Shown here: positions 43,860 through 53,380 of the stretch, piece by piece
Numbering within the stretch: position 1 is the first letter of the stretch
Layout of the letters: every line of letters begins with the position of its first letter
Assembly: GCA_963757565.1 (NCBI GenBank)
Contig: CAVWSB010000011.1
Coordinates: 992,001 to 1,056,000, forward strand
DNA from: PALSA-894 sp963757565
GTDB taxonomy: Bacteria; Pseudomonadota; Alphaproteobacteria; Rhizobiales; Xanthobacteraceae
Length of the DNA: 64,000 nt
Reading direction: 5' to 3'
Translations under genes and position numbers: made by a program
Notes under the pieces: generated by a model
The model's input: the letters and a program-made list of their open reading frames with translations, nothing else
What the model was told of the DNA's origin: nothing
The model's database searches: none

Positions 43860-45018
43860 ATGAACCTGCGCGGCAACTGGAATTATCCGACTACGGTGCG
43901 CTTCGGCGCCGGGCGCGTAAGCGAACTGGGCGAGGCCGTCAAAGCGGCGAAGATGCAAAATCCGCTGTTCGTCACCGATCCCGTGGTGGCGAAAATGCCG
44001 ATGACGGCATCCGCCATGAAGGTGATGGCGGATGCGGGCGTCGAAGGAAAGCTTTTCTCCGACGTGCAGCCCAATCCGGTCGAGTTCGAACGTCGCGGCC
44101 GGCGTCGCAGCCTACAAGGCCGGCCGTCACGACGGCGTGGTGGCGTTCGGCGGCGGCTCGGCGCTCGATGCCGGCAAACTGATCGCGCTGATGCACGGCC
44201 AGACCATCTCGGTGTTCGACCTCGAAGATGTCGGCGACTGGTGGACGCGCGCGGATGCGAGCGCGATCGCGCCGATCGTCGCGCTGCCGACCACGGCCGG
44301 CACCGGTTCGGAGGTCGGCCGCGCGGCGGTGGTCACCAACGAGAAGACCCACACCAAGAAGATCATCTTTCATCCGAAAATGCTGCCGACCGTCACGATC
44401 TGCGATCCTGAGCTCACCGTCGGCATGCCGCCGGTCATCACCGCCGGGACCGGCATGGACGCGTTCAGTCACGCGCTCGAAGCGCTGTGCGTGCCGAGCT
44501 ATCACGCGCTCGCAGACGGCATCGCGGTCGAGGGTGTGCGGCTGGTGAAGGAGCATCTCGTCACGGCCTACAAGGACGGCACGAACATCGAAGCGCGCGC
44601 CCACATGATGGCGGCGGCCGCCGCGGGCGCGACCGCGTTCCAGAAGGGGCTCGGTGCGATCCATGCGCTCTCGCATCCGGTCGGCGCGCTCTACAACACG
44701 CATCACGGCCTCACCAACGCGGTGTTCGTGCCGTATGTGCTGGCGTTCAACCGCAAGGCCATCGAGGACAAGGTGAAGCGGCTCGCAGCCTATATCGGGC
44801 TGCGGCCGAGCTTCCGCGCCTTCATGGACTTCGTGCTGGAGCTGCGCGAGCAGACCGGCATTCCGCACACGCTGGTCGGGCTGAAGGTGGATGACGCCAA
44901 GGTCGATCAGATCGTCAAGATGGCGCCGGAGGATCCAACCGCGGGCGGCAATCCGGTGAAGCTCGATAAGCGGGCGGCGCGCACCATCTTCATGCGCGCG
45001 CTGGAGGGGCGGGTGTAA
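43860..45018 (+). pseudogene. Iron-containing alcohol dehydrogenase (one frameshift as sequenced)
   Basis: A 385-residue group-III (iron) alcohol dehydrogenase after removal of one base. The NAD-binding GGGSALDAGK and PTTAGTGSEV, and the iron-ligand region GTGMDAFSHALEALC with the His-rich HALSHPVGALYNTHHGLTNA, are intact. An extra G at 44088 (GAGTTCGAACGTC for expected GAGTTCAACGTC) shifts the frame after residue 76. It ends the phosphonate cluster and would interconvert an alcohol and the aldehyde used by the preceding dehydrogenase. Substrate not evident. Confidence 0.85.
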
Positions 45019-45024
45019 CTCCAC

Positions 45025-45135
45025 TGTCATCCCGGCCAAGTCCGCGAAGCGGGCGCGAGCCGGGACCCATGCGGCACTGAGCGCTGCTTATAGAAAGATG
45101 GATCCCGGCTCTCGCTGCGCTCGGCCGGGATGACA
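45025..45135. repeat. TGTCATCCCGG palindromic repeat, copy 5 (cluster end)
   Basis: Begins TGTCATCCCGGCCAAGTCCG and ends CTGCGCTCGGCCGGGATGACA; the middle has GAGCCGGGACCCAT and ATGGATCCCGGCTC. It lies between the convergent alcohol dehydrogenase and glycosyltransferase genes, ending two bases short of the latter's stop codon, so it could terminate both. Confidence 0.8.
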
Positions 45136-45136
45136 G

Positions 45137-45828
45137 TCAGCGATATCTTTTTGCCAACTTTTCCGGCGCGACTCCAAAAAAATACATCAACCGCAGCCGC
45201 CACATCAGGACGATCGTGCGCAGCACGCCGCGCTCTTCCCAGCGGCGACCGGATGTCGTGACGCGTTCACGCAGGCAGAGCGGCGGCGAGATGCGCTTGA
45301 GGCGGTGCGCCAGCGTGATGTCTTCCATCAGCGCGATGTCGGGAAAGCCGCCGGCTGCCGCGAACGCTGCACGCGTGGCGAACATCGCCTGATCGCCGGT
45401 TGCGATGCCGGTGAGGCGCGAGCGTGCGTTCATGAACGCCGCGACGACGGGCAGAAGCGGGTGATGCCCCGCGATCGAGACGTCGAAACGGCCCCAGGCG
45501 CGCCGCGAAGTTGCGCAAGGCCGTCGATGACGATAGCGATCCGCGTCGGGTGGTAGCCGCGTGTCGGCATGCAGGAACACCAGCACATCGCCGCTGCGCG
45601 ATCGCCGCGCCTGCATTCATCTGCGAGCGCGCGCCCGCGCGCGCTGGTCATGATGCGATCCGCAAACGGTGCGGCGAGCGCGGCAGTGTCGTCTGCGCTG
45701 CCGCCGTCCACCACCACGATCTCGGCGCCGCGCGCGCGCAGCGGCTCGAGCGCGCCGAGCGCCGCCACGATGCTCGCGGCCTCGTTGAGAACCGGGATGA
45801 TGATGGAGAGCGTAGCGCGAGCTGCCAT
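45137..45828 (-). pseudogene. Glycosyltransferase family 2, TIGR04283-like, rSAM/ArsS-associated (frameshifted as sequenced)
   Basis: The opening MAARATLSIIIPVLNEAASI, VVVDGGSADDTA and SARGRAL are in one frame; MNAGAAIAQ is in the second; GDVLVFLHADTR, FDVSIAGHHPLLPVVAAF and the C-terminal GVAPEKLAKRYR are in the third. An extra base near 45628 and another near 45612 explain the first two shifts. A further region around 45500-45550 is also disturbed. Joined, the product is about 230 residues and matches the transferase family found beside ArsS-type radical SAM proteins. Probably cotranscribed with the two genes upstream. Confidence 0.8.
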
Positions 45829-45840
45829 CCTTCGAGGCCG

Positions 45841-46816
45841 TTACGCGACCGCCTTGGGATGATAGGCCGCGCGTGCGCCGCTGCCGCCGGCCTGCGCAAG
45901 CGCGTGTGCCGGGCCACCGACGATGCGCTGACGATAGGAGGTATGTGCCGCTGAGCCTTGCGGCCATCGGGCATCGAAACGCTTGAGGAAAGCCGGAAGA
46001 TCGAATTCGACCGCCAGCGCGTCGATGAATATACCGTTTCGGGCGGTGCCATAGAGCGAAGCGTGCGGTGAGGGGCGCGTCGCGATGCGCGAGATCACGC
46101 CGAACGTCGTGCCGGAAAAATTCGCCATGCCGGCCGCGCCGTTGTTGATGACGGTGAGGCGCCGGCCCGGCAGATCGAATTCGCGGAGCGCCGCGAGGCA
46201 GGTATGGGTCGACGCAAAGACGTCGACACCGGCGAGCCGTGTCACATCAGCAAGCCACGCGGCATTCGCCGGATCGTCGAGCGCATCATGGGCGAAGCGC
46301 CAGCCGGCGAGCGCCTCCGCATCGCCGTGCACGATGCCGACGCGCGCGGCGCCGACGGACGCGACGAGGTGCATCGGCAGCGCGGCGAGGCGCGCCGCCA
46401 CGTTGCCACGCGCTACCGTACGCAAATCGGTCAGGATCTCGTTCGACCGCGTGACGATGCCGTCGTCCACGTTTTCCGGATAGGCGCAGCCGCAGCCTGC
46501 GCCGATGTCGCCCGCGCGAGCGATCTCGGTCTCGACATTGCCGCGCATCGCGAGGTGGCGCGACACGCCCTTCTCGATTGCGGCGAACCAGTCCGGCTGC
46601 GGCATCGAACCAGTGGAAATCGCCGTTGAACACGATCGTGACGGGTCCGCGTTCGCGGCAGGCGAGCCGCTCGATCGTCTTCAACGCTTCGAGATTGCCG
46701 TAAAGCCCGCCGACGACATAGAGCATATCGGCCGAGACATCGGGCGCGCGGTTCAGCGCGGCAGGCGAATAACGGATAGATCGGCCGGGCACATGCGGCC
46801 GGCATGCGCGCGTCAC
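45841..46816 (-). pseudogene. Metallophosphoesterase family protein (one frameshift as sequenced)
   Basis: After removing one base near 46600 the product is about 324 residues: IRYSPAALNRAPDVSADMLY, VVGGLYGNLEALKTIERL, FNGDFHWFDA, then QPDWFAAIEKGVSRHLAMRGNVE and IVHGDAEALAGWRF. The GD, GNVE and HGD/STHTC elements are the metal-binding blocks of calcineurin-like phosphoesterases. The extra C on the coding strand (GATGCCGCAG for expected GATGCGCAG) is the only lesion. The GTG start overlaps the ArsS stop by four bases, so it belongs to the same operon; members are often found beside ArsS. Substrate unknown. Confidence 0.75.
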
Positions 46817-47791
46817 TCCGCCGCCTCCTTGAGCGCGCCGCCGCAGCTCGAGCCCTGGCCGGCGGTGCAGCCGAAGCAGTGGCCGGCGACGCGGATCGGG
46901 TTGCCGGCGATGTCCTCATCGAGCAGATCGGAGAGGTGCAGCGCGTTCGCGACCGTCATGCGGTGAGCGGCAGGTCGAGCATCTGATTGAAGTCGCAGTC
47001 GTAGACGTAGCCGCGATAGTCGACCGAGAGCAGGCTGCGGCACATCACGCCGTCGAGATTCTCGTCGCGATGCGCGTGCGTGAGCGTCTCGATGATAGCC
47101 GTCGAACTGGCCCTGCGAAAGCAGGATCGCGCCGAAGCGCTGGATCGGCATGTTGGCGAGCGTGAACAGGCTGTTGAACACGATGCCGAAGCGCTCGCTC
47201 AGCATTCGCTTGTAGTCGGCCTCAAGCTCGGCCTGCGGCGGCGGCAGCGAGGGTCCGAGCGGATTGTAGACGAGGTTGAGCGTCAGTCCCGAGCCCTCGC
47301 GCCCGTAGCCGAGCGCGTTGAGGCGTTGCAGCCCGCGGATCGAGCCGTCATAGACGCCCTTGCCGCGCTGCTTGTCGACATTGTCCTGCAGGTAGCACGG
47401 CATCGAGGCGACGATCTCGACCTGGTTGTCGGCGAGGAACTCGGCGAGGTCGTCCTGCCCGGGCTGCTCCAGGATCGTGAGGTTGCAGCGGTCCATCACC
47501 TTCACGCCCATGTCGCGCGCGGCGGTGACCATGCGGCGGAAGTGCGCGTTCAGCTCCGGCGCGCCGCCGGTGATGTCGAGCGTCGCGATGCGGCGTCGTT
47601 CGAGAAATTCGAGCACCAGATCGGCGGTTGCCGCGTCCATCTCCTCGGTGCGGTTCGGTCCCGGCATTGACGTGGCAATGCACGCAGGACTGGTTGCAGC
47701 GATAGCCGACATTGACCTGCAGGGTGTGCAGCGTTCCGCGCGCGATCGCCGGAAACGGAATTTTGTCGAGCAGCGGCCACGTGTCTTTCAT
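46813..47791 (-). pseudogene. arsS: ArsS-type radical SAM/Cys-rich domain protein (frameshifted as sequenced)
   Basis: Radical SAM protein of about 325 residues. The N-terminus MKDTWPLLDKIPFPAI leads to the cluster motif CNQSCVHCH; LDITGGAPELNAHFR and LVYNPLGPSLPPPQAELE are family-specific; the Cys-rich tail contains GHCFGCTAGQGSSCGGAL, all with Cys codons where some relatives use selenocysteine. ArsS acts in arsenosugar biosynthesis. Clear extra bases lie at 47659 (before PNRTEE) and 47094 (before IETLTHAH), and the frame is also disturbed near 46965. The neighbouring phosphoesterase and glycosyltransferase are usual partners of this family. Confidence 0.85.
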
Positions 47792-47840
47792 GACGCGCGA
47801 ATCCTGGCATGCCGCAGGCGCGAGCCGCGTCCATCCACCG

Positions 47841-48685
47841 TCACGCCGCGGCGCAGCATGGATCGGCACCACTTGCGCTCGAGGGATGACGCGTGAGTTC
47901 GGCGTACGTCGCCGCCGTCGCGACCGCCGTCGACTTAAAGCCGATGCGGCCGAAGCCCGGCAGCTTCAGCGCCGGATGGCGCAGATCGAGCCCGGCGACC
48001 AGCCCGAGCAAATTCACCTCGACGCCCTCGACCCAGCCGAGCTTGACGCCGAGCAGGCCCCAGAGGCTCGCCTCGATGCCGGTGCCGCTGTCGGTCAGGC
48101 CGACATAGGACAGTGGCCGATAGTCGCGGCCGACCGCGTTCGGCGGCATGGTGACGCCAAGTTCCGGCACCGCGCGCAGCACGGTCGCGACGAACGTGTT
48201 GCTGTTCGGGCCAGGCCAGAGCCGGTAGTCGCCGGCAGCTGGCGTATTGGTACGCCTTCACCGCCTGCTCGATGCGCGGGATCAGCGCCGCCGCCGCGTC
48301 CCCGTTGACATCGGCGAGCACCGTCGGGCTGTTGCCGTACCAGCGCCCGTCCGGCGCCCAGCCATTGGTGCGCACCGGGTTGCCCCAGCCGACCACGTCG
48401 TAACGGGTCCAGTTGCGCGCGTTCTCGCGCTTGAACACGACCCAGCTATGCACCGCGACCGCGCCCTTCCAGCCGCCGGTCTGGCCGGACATGACCAGCA
48501 CGCGCGCCGGCTTGTAATCAGACGCGGGCGGCAGCGCCCCGGTGCTCGACCAGTCCGCGTCGCGCCACGAGATCGGCCCGCGCGCATAGGCGAACAGCGC
48601 CGCGCGCGCGGCGACCGGGAGCAGAAACAATGCGAGGATTGTGAACACGATGAGTTTGCGGCGCGAGCGCTTCGGGTCGATCCAT
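47841..48685 (-). pseudogene. DUF3750 domain-containing membrane-anchored protein (frameshifted as sequenced)
   Basis: A protein of about 270 residues. An N-terminal membrane segment (KLIVFTILALFLLPVAARAA) is followed by DUF3750 features: ARVLVMSGQTGGWKGAVAVH, SWVVFKRENARNWTRYDVVG, GWAPDGRWYGNSP, DYRLWPGPNSNTFVATVLR and VGRDYRPLSYVGLTDSGTG. An extra base at 48240 splits it, and the start (ATG at 48685, reading MIDPKRSRRK) needs one further base removed. The last 30 residues after GFGRIG look like read-through into repeat sequence, so the true stop may be near 47930. Function unknown. Confidence 0.7.
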
Positions 48686-48759
48686 GATAGTGCGAGTATA
48701 AATGGTTTCGGCCTGAACTGTGGCAAGTGCGGGCCGGCGGACATGCGGCAACATGACAA

Positions 48760-49866
48760 ATGAGTAATCCGGTTCTGGTCGAGGTCACGCGCGGCGCGCT
48801 CACCGAGAGCCGCCATCGCGGCGCGGTCGCGGTGGTGGATGCCGACGGCGCAAGCGTGCTCGCGCATCGGCGATGTAATGCGGCCGGTGTATCCCGCGTT
48901 CGGCCGTGAAGGCGATCCAGGCGCTGCCGCTGATCGAGAGCGGGGCGGCGGACAAATACGGTTTCGGGGACCAGGAACTGGCGCTCGCCTGTGCGTCTCA
49001 TGGCGGCGAGCCCGCGCATGTCGCGGTCGCGTAGCCGGATGCTCGCGCGCGGCCGGTCTCGATGTTGAGGCGCTCGAATGCGGCACGCAATGGCCAAGTC
49101 ATCGTGGCTCGACCGAGGCGCTTGCACGCGCGGGCGGAATGCCGAACGGCGCTGAACAACAACTGTTCCGGCAAGCACTCCGGCTTCCTCTGCGTGGCGT
49201 GCGCGCAAGGTCTCGACCATCGCGGCTATGTCGGCATCGGGCATCCGGTGCAGCACGAGGTGCGCGCGGCGCTCGAGGATCTGACGCAATTTGCACTCTC
49301 GGACGATGCGTACGGCATCGATGGCTGCTCGATCCCGACCTGGGCGGTGCCGCTGACGTCGCTCGCGCACGCGTTCGCGCGGTTCGGCACCGGGCAGGGG
49401 CTCGGCACGGAGCGAAAGAAGGCGGCGTCGCGGCTGCGCGCAGCCTGCGCGGCGCAGCCTTACTTACGTCGCCGGCACCGGCCGCTTCTGCACCGAGATC
49501 ATGAAGCTGTTCGGCGCCCGCGTATTGGTGAAGACCGGCGCCGAGGGCGTGTTCTGCGGCGCGCTGCCCGAGCAGGGCATCGGCATCGCGCTCAAATGCG
49601 ACGATGGCGGCACGCGCGCGGCCGAAGTCGCGATGGCGAGCATGATCGCGCGGTTTCTCCCGCTGTCGGACGAGGAGCGCAGCGCGCTGGCACACTTCGT
49701 GCGGCCGACGATGCGGAACTGGAACGGCATCGAGGTCGGCGGGCTGCGGGCGGCGGAAGTGCTGGCCACAAATTCGAGTCCGCTCGTCCCCGCCAAAGCG
49801 GGGACCCAGGGCCAAGCGAAGAAAGACTGGATGCCCGCTTTCGCGGGCATGAGCGGCGAGGGCTAG
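48760..49866 (+). pseudogene. Asparaginase (L-asparaginase II type), frameshifted as sequenced
   Basis: Six single-base insertions (near 48864, 48894, 49032, 49051, 49147 and 49464) break the gene; removing all six restores one frame of about 366 residues from MSNPVLVEVTRG. It then shows RSAVKAIQALPL, CASHGGEPAHV, LECGTQWPSH, NNNCSGKHSGFL and GTGRFCTEIMK, the marks of the thermolabile rhizobial-type asparaginase (L-asparaginase II family), which hydrolyses asparagine to aspartate and ammonia. The last 30 residues are encoded by a palindromic repeat (49781-49860). Its stop codon overlaps that of the convergent CoA-transferase gene. Confidence 0.82.
49781..49860. repeat. Dispersed palindromic repeat (VPAxAGTQ type), copy 2, inside the asparaginase gene
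   Basis: CGTCCCCGCCAAAGCGGGGAC followed by CCAGGGCCAAGCGAAGAAAG and GCCCGCTTTCGCGGGC, the same module order and nearly the same sequence as 29776-29852. Here it is read in frame and gives the C-terminal tail VPAKAGTQGQAKKDWMPAFA of the asparaginase. Confidence 0.82.
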
Positions 49867-51260
49867 TTCGGCCACTCCGCCTCATGTGTCCCGAGCGGCA
49901 CCGAGGGCCGCGCCCAGTGTGGCGGCGTGTCCGGCATCACGGCGGCGTGGCGCACCGTGGTGAGACGGCCGAATCCGGAGTCGGTTTCCTCCAACCGGTC
50001 GCGCACGTCGTCGAATCCGGGATCGGGCGCGCCGAGCCCGTCGATGCGTCCAAGCCCGCGTATCCAGTGGCCGGTCTGCGCCAGCGACACGCGCACATGC
50101 CAGCTTCCGCCCTGCGTCGCCGCGGCGTGCGAGCGCCGTCATCGCGCCGAACGCCATCAGGTAACCCGCGCCATGATCGAGCGCCTGGCAGGGCAGGGGC
50201 TTGGGCTGCGCGGCGCCGGCGGCTGCCGCCTCCGCGTCGTTCATGCCGTTCGCGTTCTGCACCAGCGAGTCGAATCCGCGCCGGTTCGCCCACGGCCCCT
50301 CGTGGCCGTAGGCGCAGAGCGACACATAGACGATGCCGGGCCGCAGCCGCGCCAGCGTCCTCTGGCCCGAAGCCATTCCCGCGCACCGCGCCGGGCCGGT
50401 AGCCCTGCACGAAAATATCGGCGCTCGCGCGCGAGCCTCGCCAAGCGTTTCGCGCCCGCTCGGCTGCCGCAGATCGATGGAAGCCGAGAGCTTGCCGCGC
50501 CCATTGTCCATCACCAGCGGCACCATCTGCGGCAGGTGCGCGCGCCGTGACCAGCATCACGTCGGCGCCATGTGCGGCGAGCGTGCGCCCGCACACCGGA
50601 CCCGCGATCACGCGCGTGAGGTCGAGCACGCGCACGCCGGAGAGCGGACGCTTGCCCGGCGGCAACGGTTGCGGCGGCGCGTCGCCGATCTGTTCGATCG
50701 TGAAGACTGGGAGGGCGGCGACCGCGCGTCCCTGCGGATGCGCGTCCCACTCGGCGAACGAGCGCGTCATGGTGACGACCAGCCCGGCCTCGGCGGCAGC
50801 GGTCTCGAATTTTTCGCCGTCCCAGCGTCGAGCGCGCGCTGCACCGACTCGCGCGATCGTGCTCGCAGCCGAGCAGCTTCAGTACACCGTCGCGATGATG
50901 CGGAAAATTCGTGTGCAGCCGCACCCAGCGTCCGTCGCCGCAGCGATAAAGGCCCGCGATCTTGTCCCACAGTTCGGGTGGCGAGCTTGCCGTCGATGCG
51001 CAGATAGCGCTCGCTGCGAAACTCGATCGCGGCATCGCGCATCGCGACGTTGACGTGCTGCTTGCGCCCGCCGCGCAGCCGCCACAGCTCGGCGGCGGCG
51101 AGCGCCGAGGCCGCGATACTTGTCTGCGCGGCGGTTCCGACTGCGAACGATGAGGGGAGCGCTGGCTCTGCGCCGGTCAGCGTGACGGCGTCGAGCGCCG
51201 CGGCGTCCTGTCCGGCGAGGCGCCACAGCGCCGCCAGTGCGTCTCTTTCGAGGTTGTCAT
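49863..51260 (-). pseudogene. CoA-transferase, family III (CaiB/BaiF type), frameshifted as sequenced
   Basis: Frame-joined, this is a protein of about 460 residues with family III features: VNVAMRDAAIEFRSERYL, LYRCGDGRWVRLHTNFPHH, PLSGVRVLDLTRVIAGPVCG, HGADVMLVTA, LVMDNGRGKLSASIDLR, ADIFVQGYRPG, YVSLCAYGHEGPWANRRGFD and DHGAGYLMAFGAM. These enzymes move CoA between carboxylic acids. Several single-base shifts (for example between VTA and HLPQM, near 50550) divide it. The start at 51260 is approximate because the first codons also need correction. Stop codon 49863-49865 overlaps the asparaginase stop. Acid substrate unknown. Confidence 0.8.
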
Positions 51261-51294
51261 GCGCACGAATCTTATCGGCGCATCGCGTGGGGCG

Positions 51295-52677
51295 CTAGCG
51301 CACCCGGTTGCCGTTGATCGAGAGCTGCGCGTATCGCGTTGCGCCCTCGCGCGTCAGGTCGCCGGTCATCGGCCGCGTGCTGGTCCATGCCGACAATCGC
51401 GCCGGTCTTGACGCCCGAGATCAGGTTGTCGGCGATCACCGCCGAGCCCGCGCCCGGCGTGACCGAGACCGCGATGCCGACCCCCGCACTGCGCACCACA
51501 TTGCCGGTCACGCTGACGTCGCGCAGATACTGGCCCCAGCCGAGCGAGATGCCGGCGATCGGTGCGTTCTCGATGACGTTGCCGGTGACGGCCGTGTCGG
51601 CCTCGACGCCGATGCCGATGCCGTCGCCGTCGTTCGGATCGGTGCCGGCCGGGCGCTGCGCCGTGAGATTGCGGATGAGGTTGCCCTGCACGACGGCGAG
51701 ACGGCCGCCTTGCTTGAAGTTCGTCACCGCGACGCCGATGGCGGCGCCGTCGATGGTGTTGTTGGCGATCACCGCGCCCTCGAAGCCGAACTCCGCATAG
51801 ATCGCGACCTCGCCAAGCCGCCGTGCAGATGTTGTTGGTGATCTGGATGTTGGAGGCGGCATTGCCGCGCACCGCCGAGAACGCGGCGTTGCGGATGCGG
51901 TTTCCCCGCACCGTCACATTGTGGGCGCGGAACACGTTGATGGCGTTGCCGTTCTGCCCCGAGCCGCCGGCCTGCGCCGCGATGTCCTCGATGCGGTTGT
52001 CGATCACCTGCGTGCCGTCGTCGCCGGCCTGTCGAGCGCCAGACCTGAATGCCGTTGTTCGCGGCGTCGCGGATGGTGTTGCGCGCGATCATCAGGCCGC
52101 GCGAGTCGAGCGCGTGAGATGGCGGCGCCGAGCGCGCCGGTGATGGTCGTGCCGGTGATCTCGCCCTCGATCGCCCTCGAGCATGATGCCGTTGCGGCCC
52201 GCGCCGATGACTTCGCAGTCGCGGATCGCGAGGCCGCGCGCCGGCCGCGAGCTGGACCAGCGCAGCGTTGTCGGGCAGCGCACTGGCCGTCGCCGTCGAA
52301 AATGATGCCGGAGAGCAGGATGTAATCCGCGCCGCGCGCCGTCATCGAGCGGCGCGTTGTCGGTCGCGACGATGCGCGTTGCGCCGGGCACGCCGACGAG
52401 GCGCGCGCCGGTCGGCAGCGTTGAGGTTTCGCGCGCGATAGACGCCGGGCGCGAGGATCAGCGGCAACCGCGCGCCTGCGGTGCGGTCGATCGCGCGTTG
52501 CAGTGCCTCGGTCTGGTCCTCGGGGCCATTGATGCGCACGCCGAGATGAAAGGCTTCGACGCCGAGCCCCGAGACCGGGACGGTGCCTGTCGTCGGCGTG
52601 CCGCGACGGCTTCGGCCGCTGCTCCATGCGCCGGCTGCGGCGGTGGCTCCGAGAAAATGACGGCGGTCGAAAGTCAT
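51295..52677 (-). pseudogene. Tat-exported parallel beta-helix protein, TIGR03808-like (frameshifted as sequenced)
   Basis: The N-terminus MTFDRRHFLGATAAAGAWS is a twin-arginine signal. The rest, read across several frames, has LGVEAFHLGVRINGPEDQTEA, then many short right-handed beta-helix turns (GNRIRNAAFSAVRGN, IQITNN, GNVIENAPIAGISLGWGQYL, DVSVTGNVVRSAGVGI, VIADNLISGVKTGAIVGM), ending TRYAQLSINGNRVR. This matches the Tat-translocated repeat proteins of TIGR03808, whose role is not known; the fold is that of carbohydrate-active enzymes. At least five shifts are needed. The small protein at 5567 belongs to a family with the adjacent number and a similar host range. Confidence 0.75.
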
Positions 52678-52756
52678 GGCGCTCCTCCAAAGAGGAACGT
52701 GGCGTTTCAAGAAGCGCGCCTGTCGCGCTGTGCCGGGCCGGGACAGCGGATCACGG

Positions 52757-53380
52757 TTAATCGCGATGCGCCGCCAGAGTGCGAGCAGAATGGCCTCGCC
52801 GGCGCGCACCAGCGCCGCCTGCGAGACGGTGCGCTTCTTCAGCGGGGGCCGCGGCGTTCGCCGAACCGGCGGGATGTGGATGAACTGGACAAGCGGCGTG
52901 CCGGATCGGGACGCCTCCAGCCCGCGCCAATAGACGTAATTGCAAAGGTAACGCCCCGCGTCGCGCGAAAGCCGCGCGCGTACGCCGCTGGCGCGCGGCC
53001 GCGCCGAGCAGGCGGGCAAACGGCGCAGGGCCGCGCAGCGGGGCTTGCGCTGGTGCGATGGCGCGCGCGTCTGGCCGATGGCCGGTCACGTCGGGGAAGA
53101 GCGATCGAGCGCGCATTGCGCGCTGCGCGTCTCGATGCGCACGATCGGCGTGCGCGCCGCGAGCCCGAACATCAGTACGATGTCCGGCTTGTGTTTCGCG
53201 AGCAGCTTCGGCAGGTCGCGATCGACCGCCGCATAGCTGGTCTCGAAAATATGCACGGCGCGCGTGCAGATCGGCGAACGCCGGCCGCCGCCGTTTGGCG
53301 AGTGCCCGCGCGAGCGGGCCGCTCGGATTGAACGGCGCGCCCGGAAAGCGCCCGAAGCCGGTGATGAGAACCGTGGTCAT
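52757..53380 (-). pseudogene. pcp: Pyroglutamyl-peptidase I (C15), frameshifted as sequenced
   Basis: MTTVLITGFGRFPGAPFNPS at the N-terminus is the C15 signature. In a second frame come RDAGRYLCNYVYWRGLEA, with the catalytic Cys, and PLVQFIHIPPV, with the catalytic His. The middle third (about 53060-53300) is scrambled by at least two further shifts. The enzyme removes N-terminal pyroglutamate from peptides. The end is uncertain: the frame used for the active site runs on towards the next gene, while a neighbouring frame stops with TAA at 52757. The ATG overlaps the CDF transporter stop (ATGA). Confidence 0.75.

Noticed and set aside
42336..44411. An apparent aldehyde dehydrogenase fused to a tail from the alcohol dehydrogenase region.
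   Set aside because: The fusion arises from one extra base at 43682-43683 and continued reading. The normal stop at 43738 and the separate start at 43860 are both intact.
51295..52677. A region with repeated short motifs that could suggest a CRISPR or tandem DNA repeat.
   Set aside because: The repetition is at protein level (beta-helix turns) with varied DNA and no constant spacer length.
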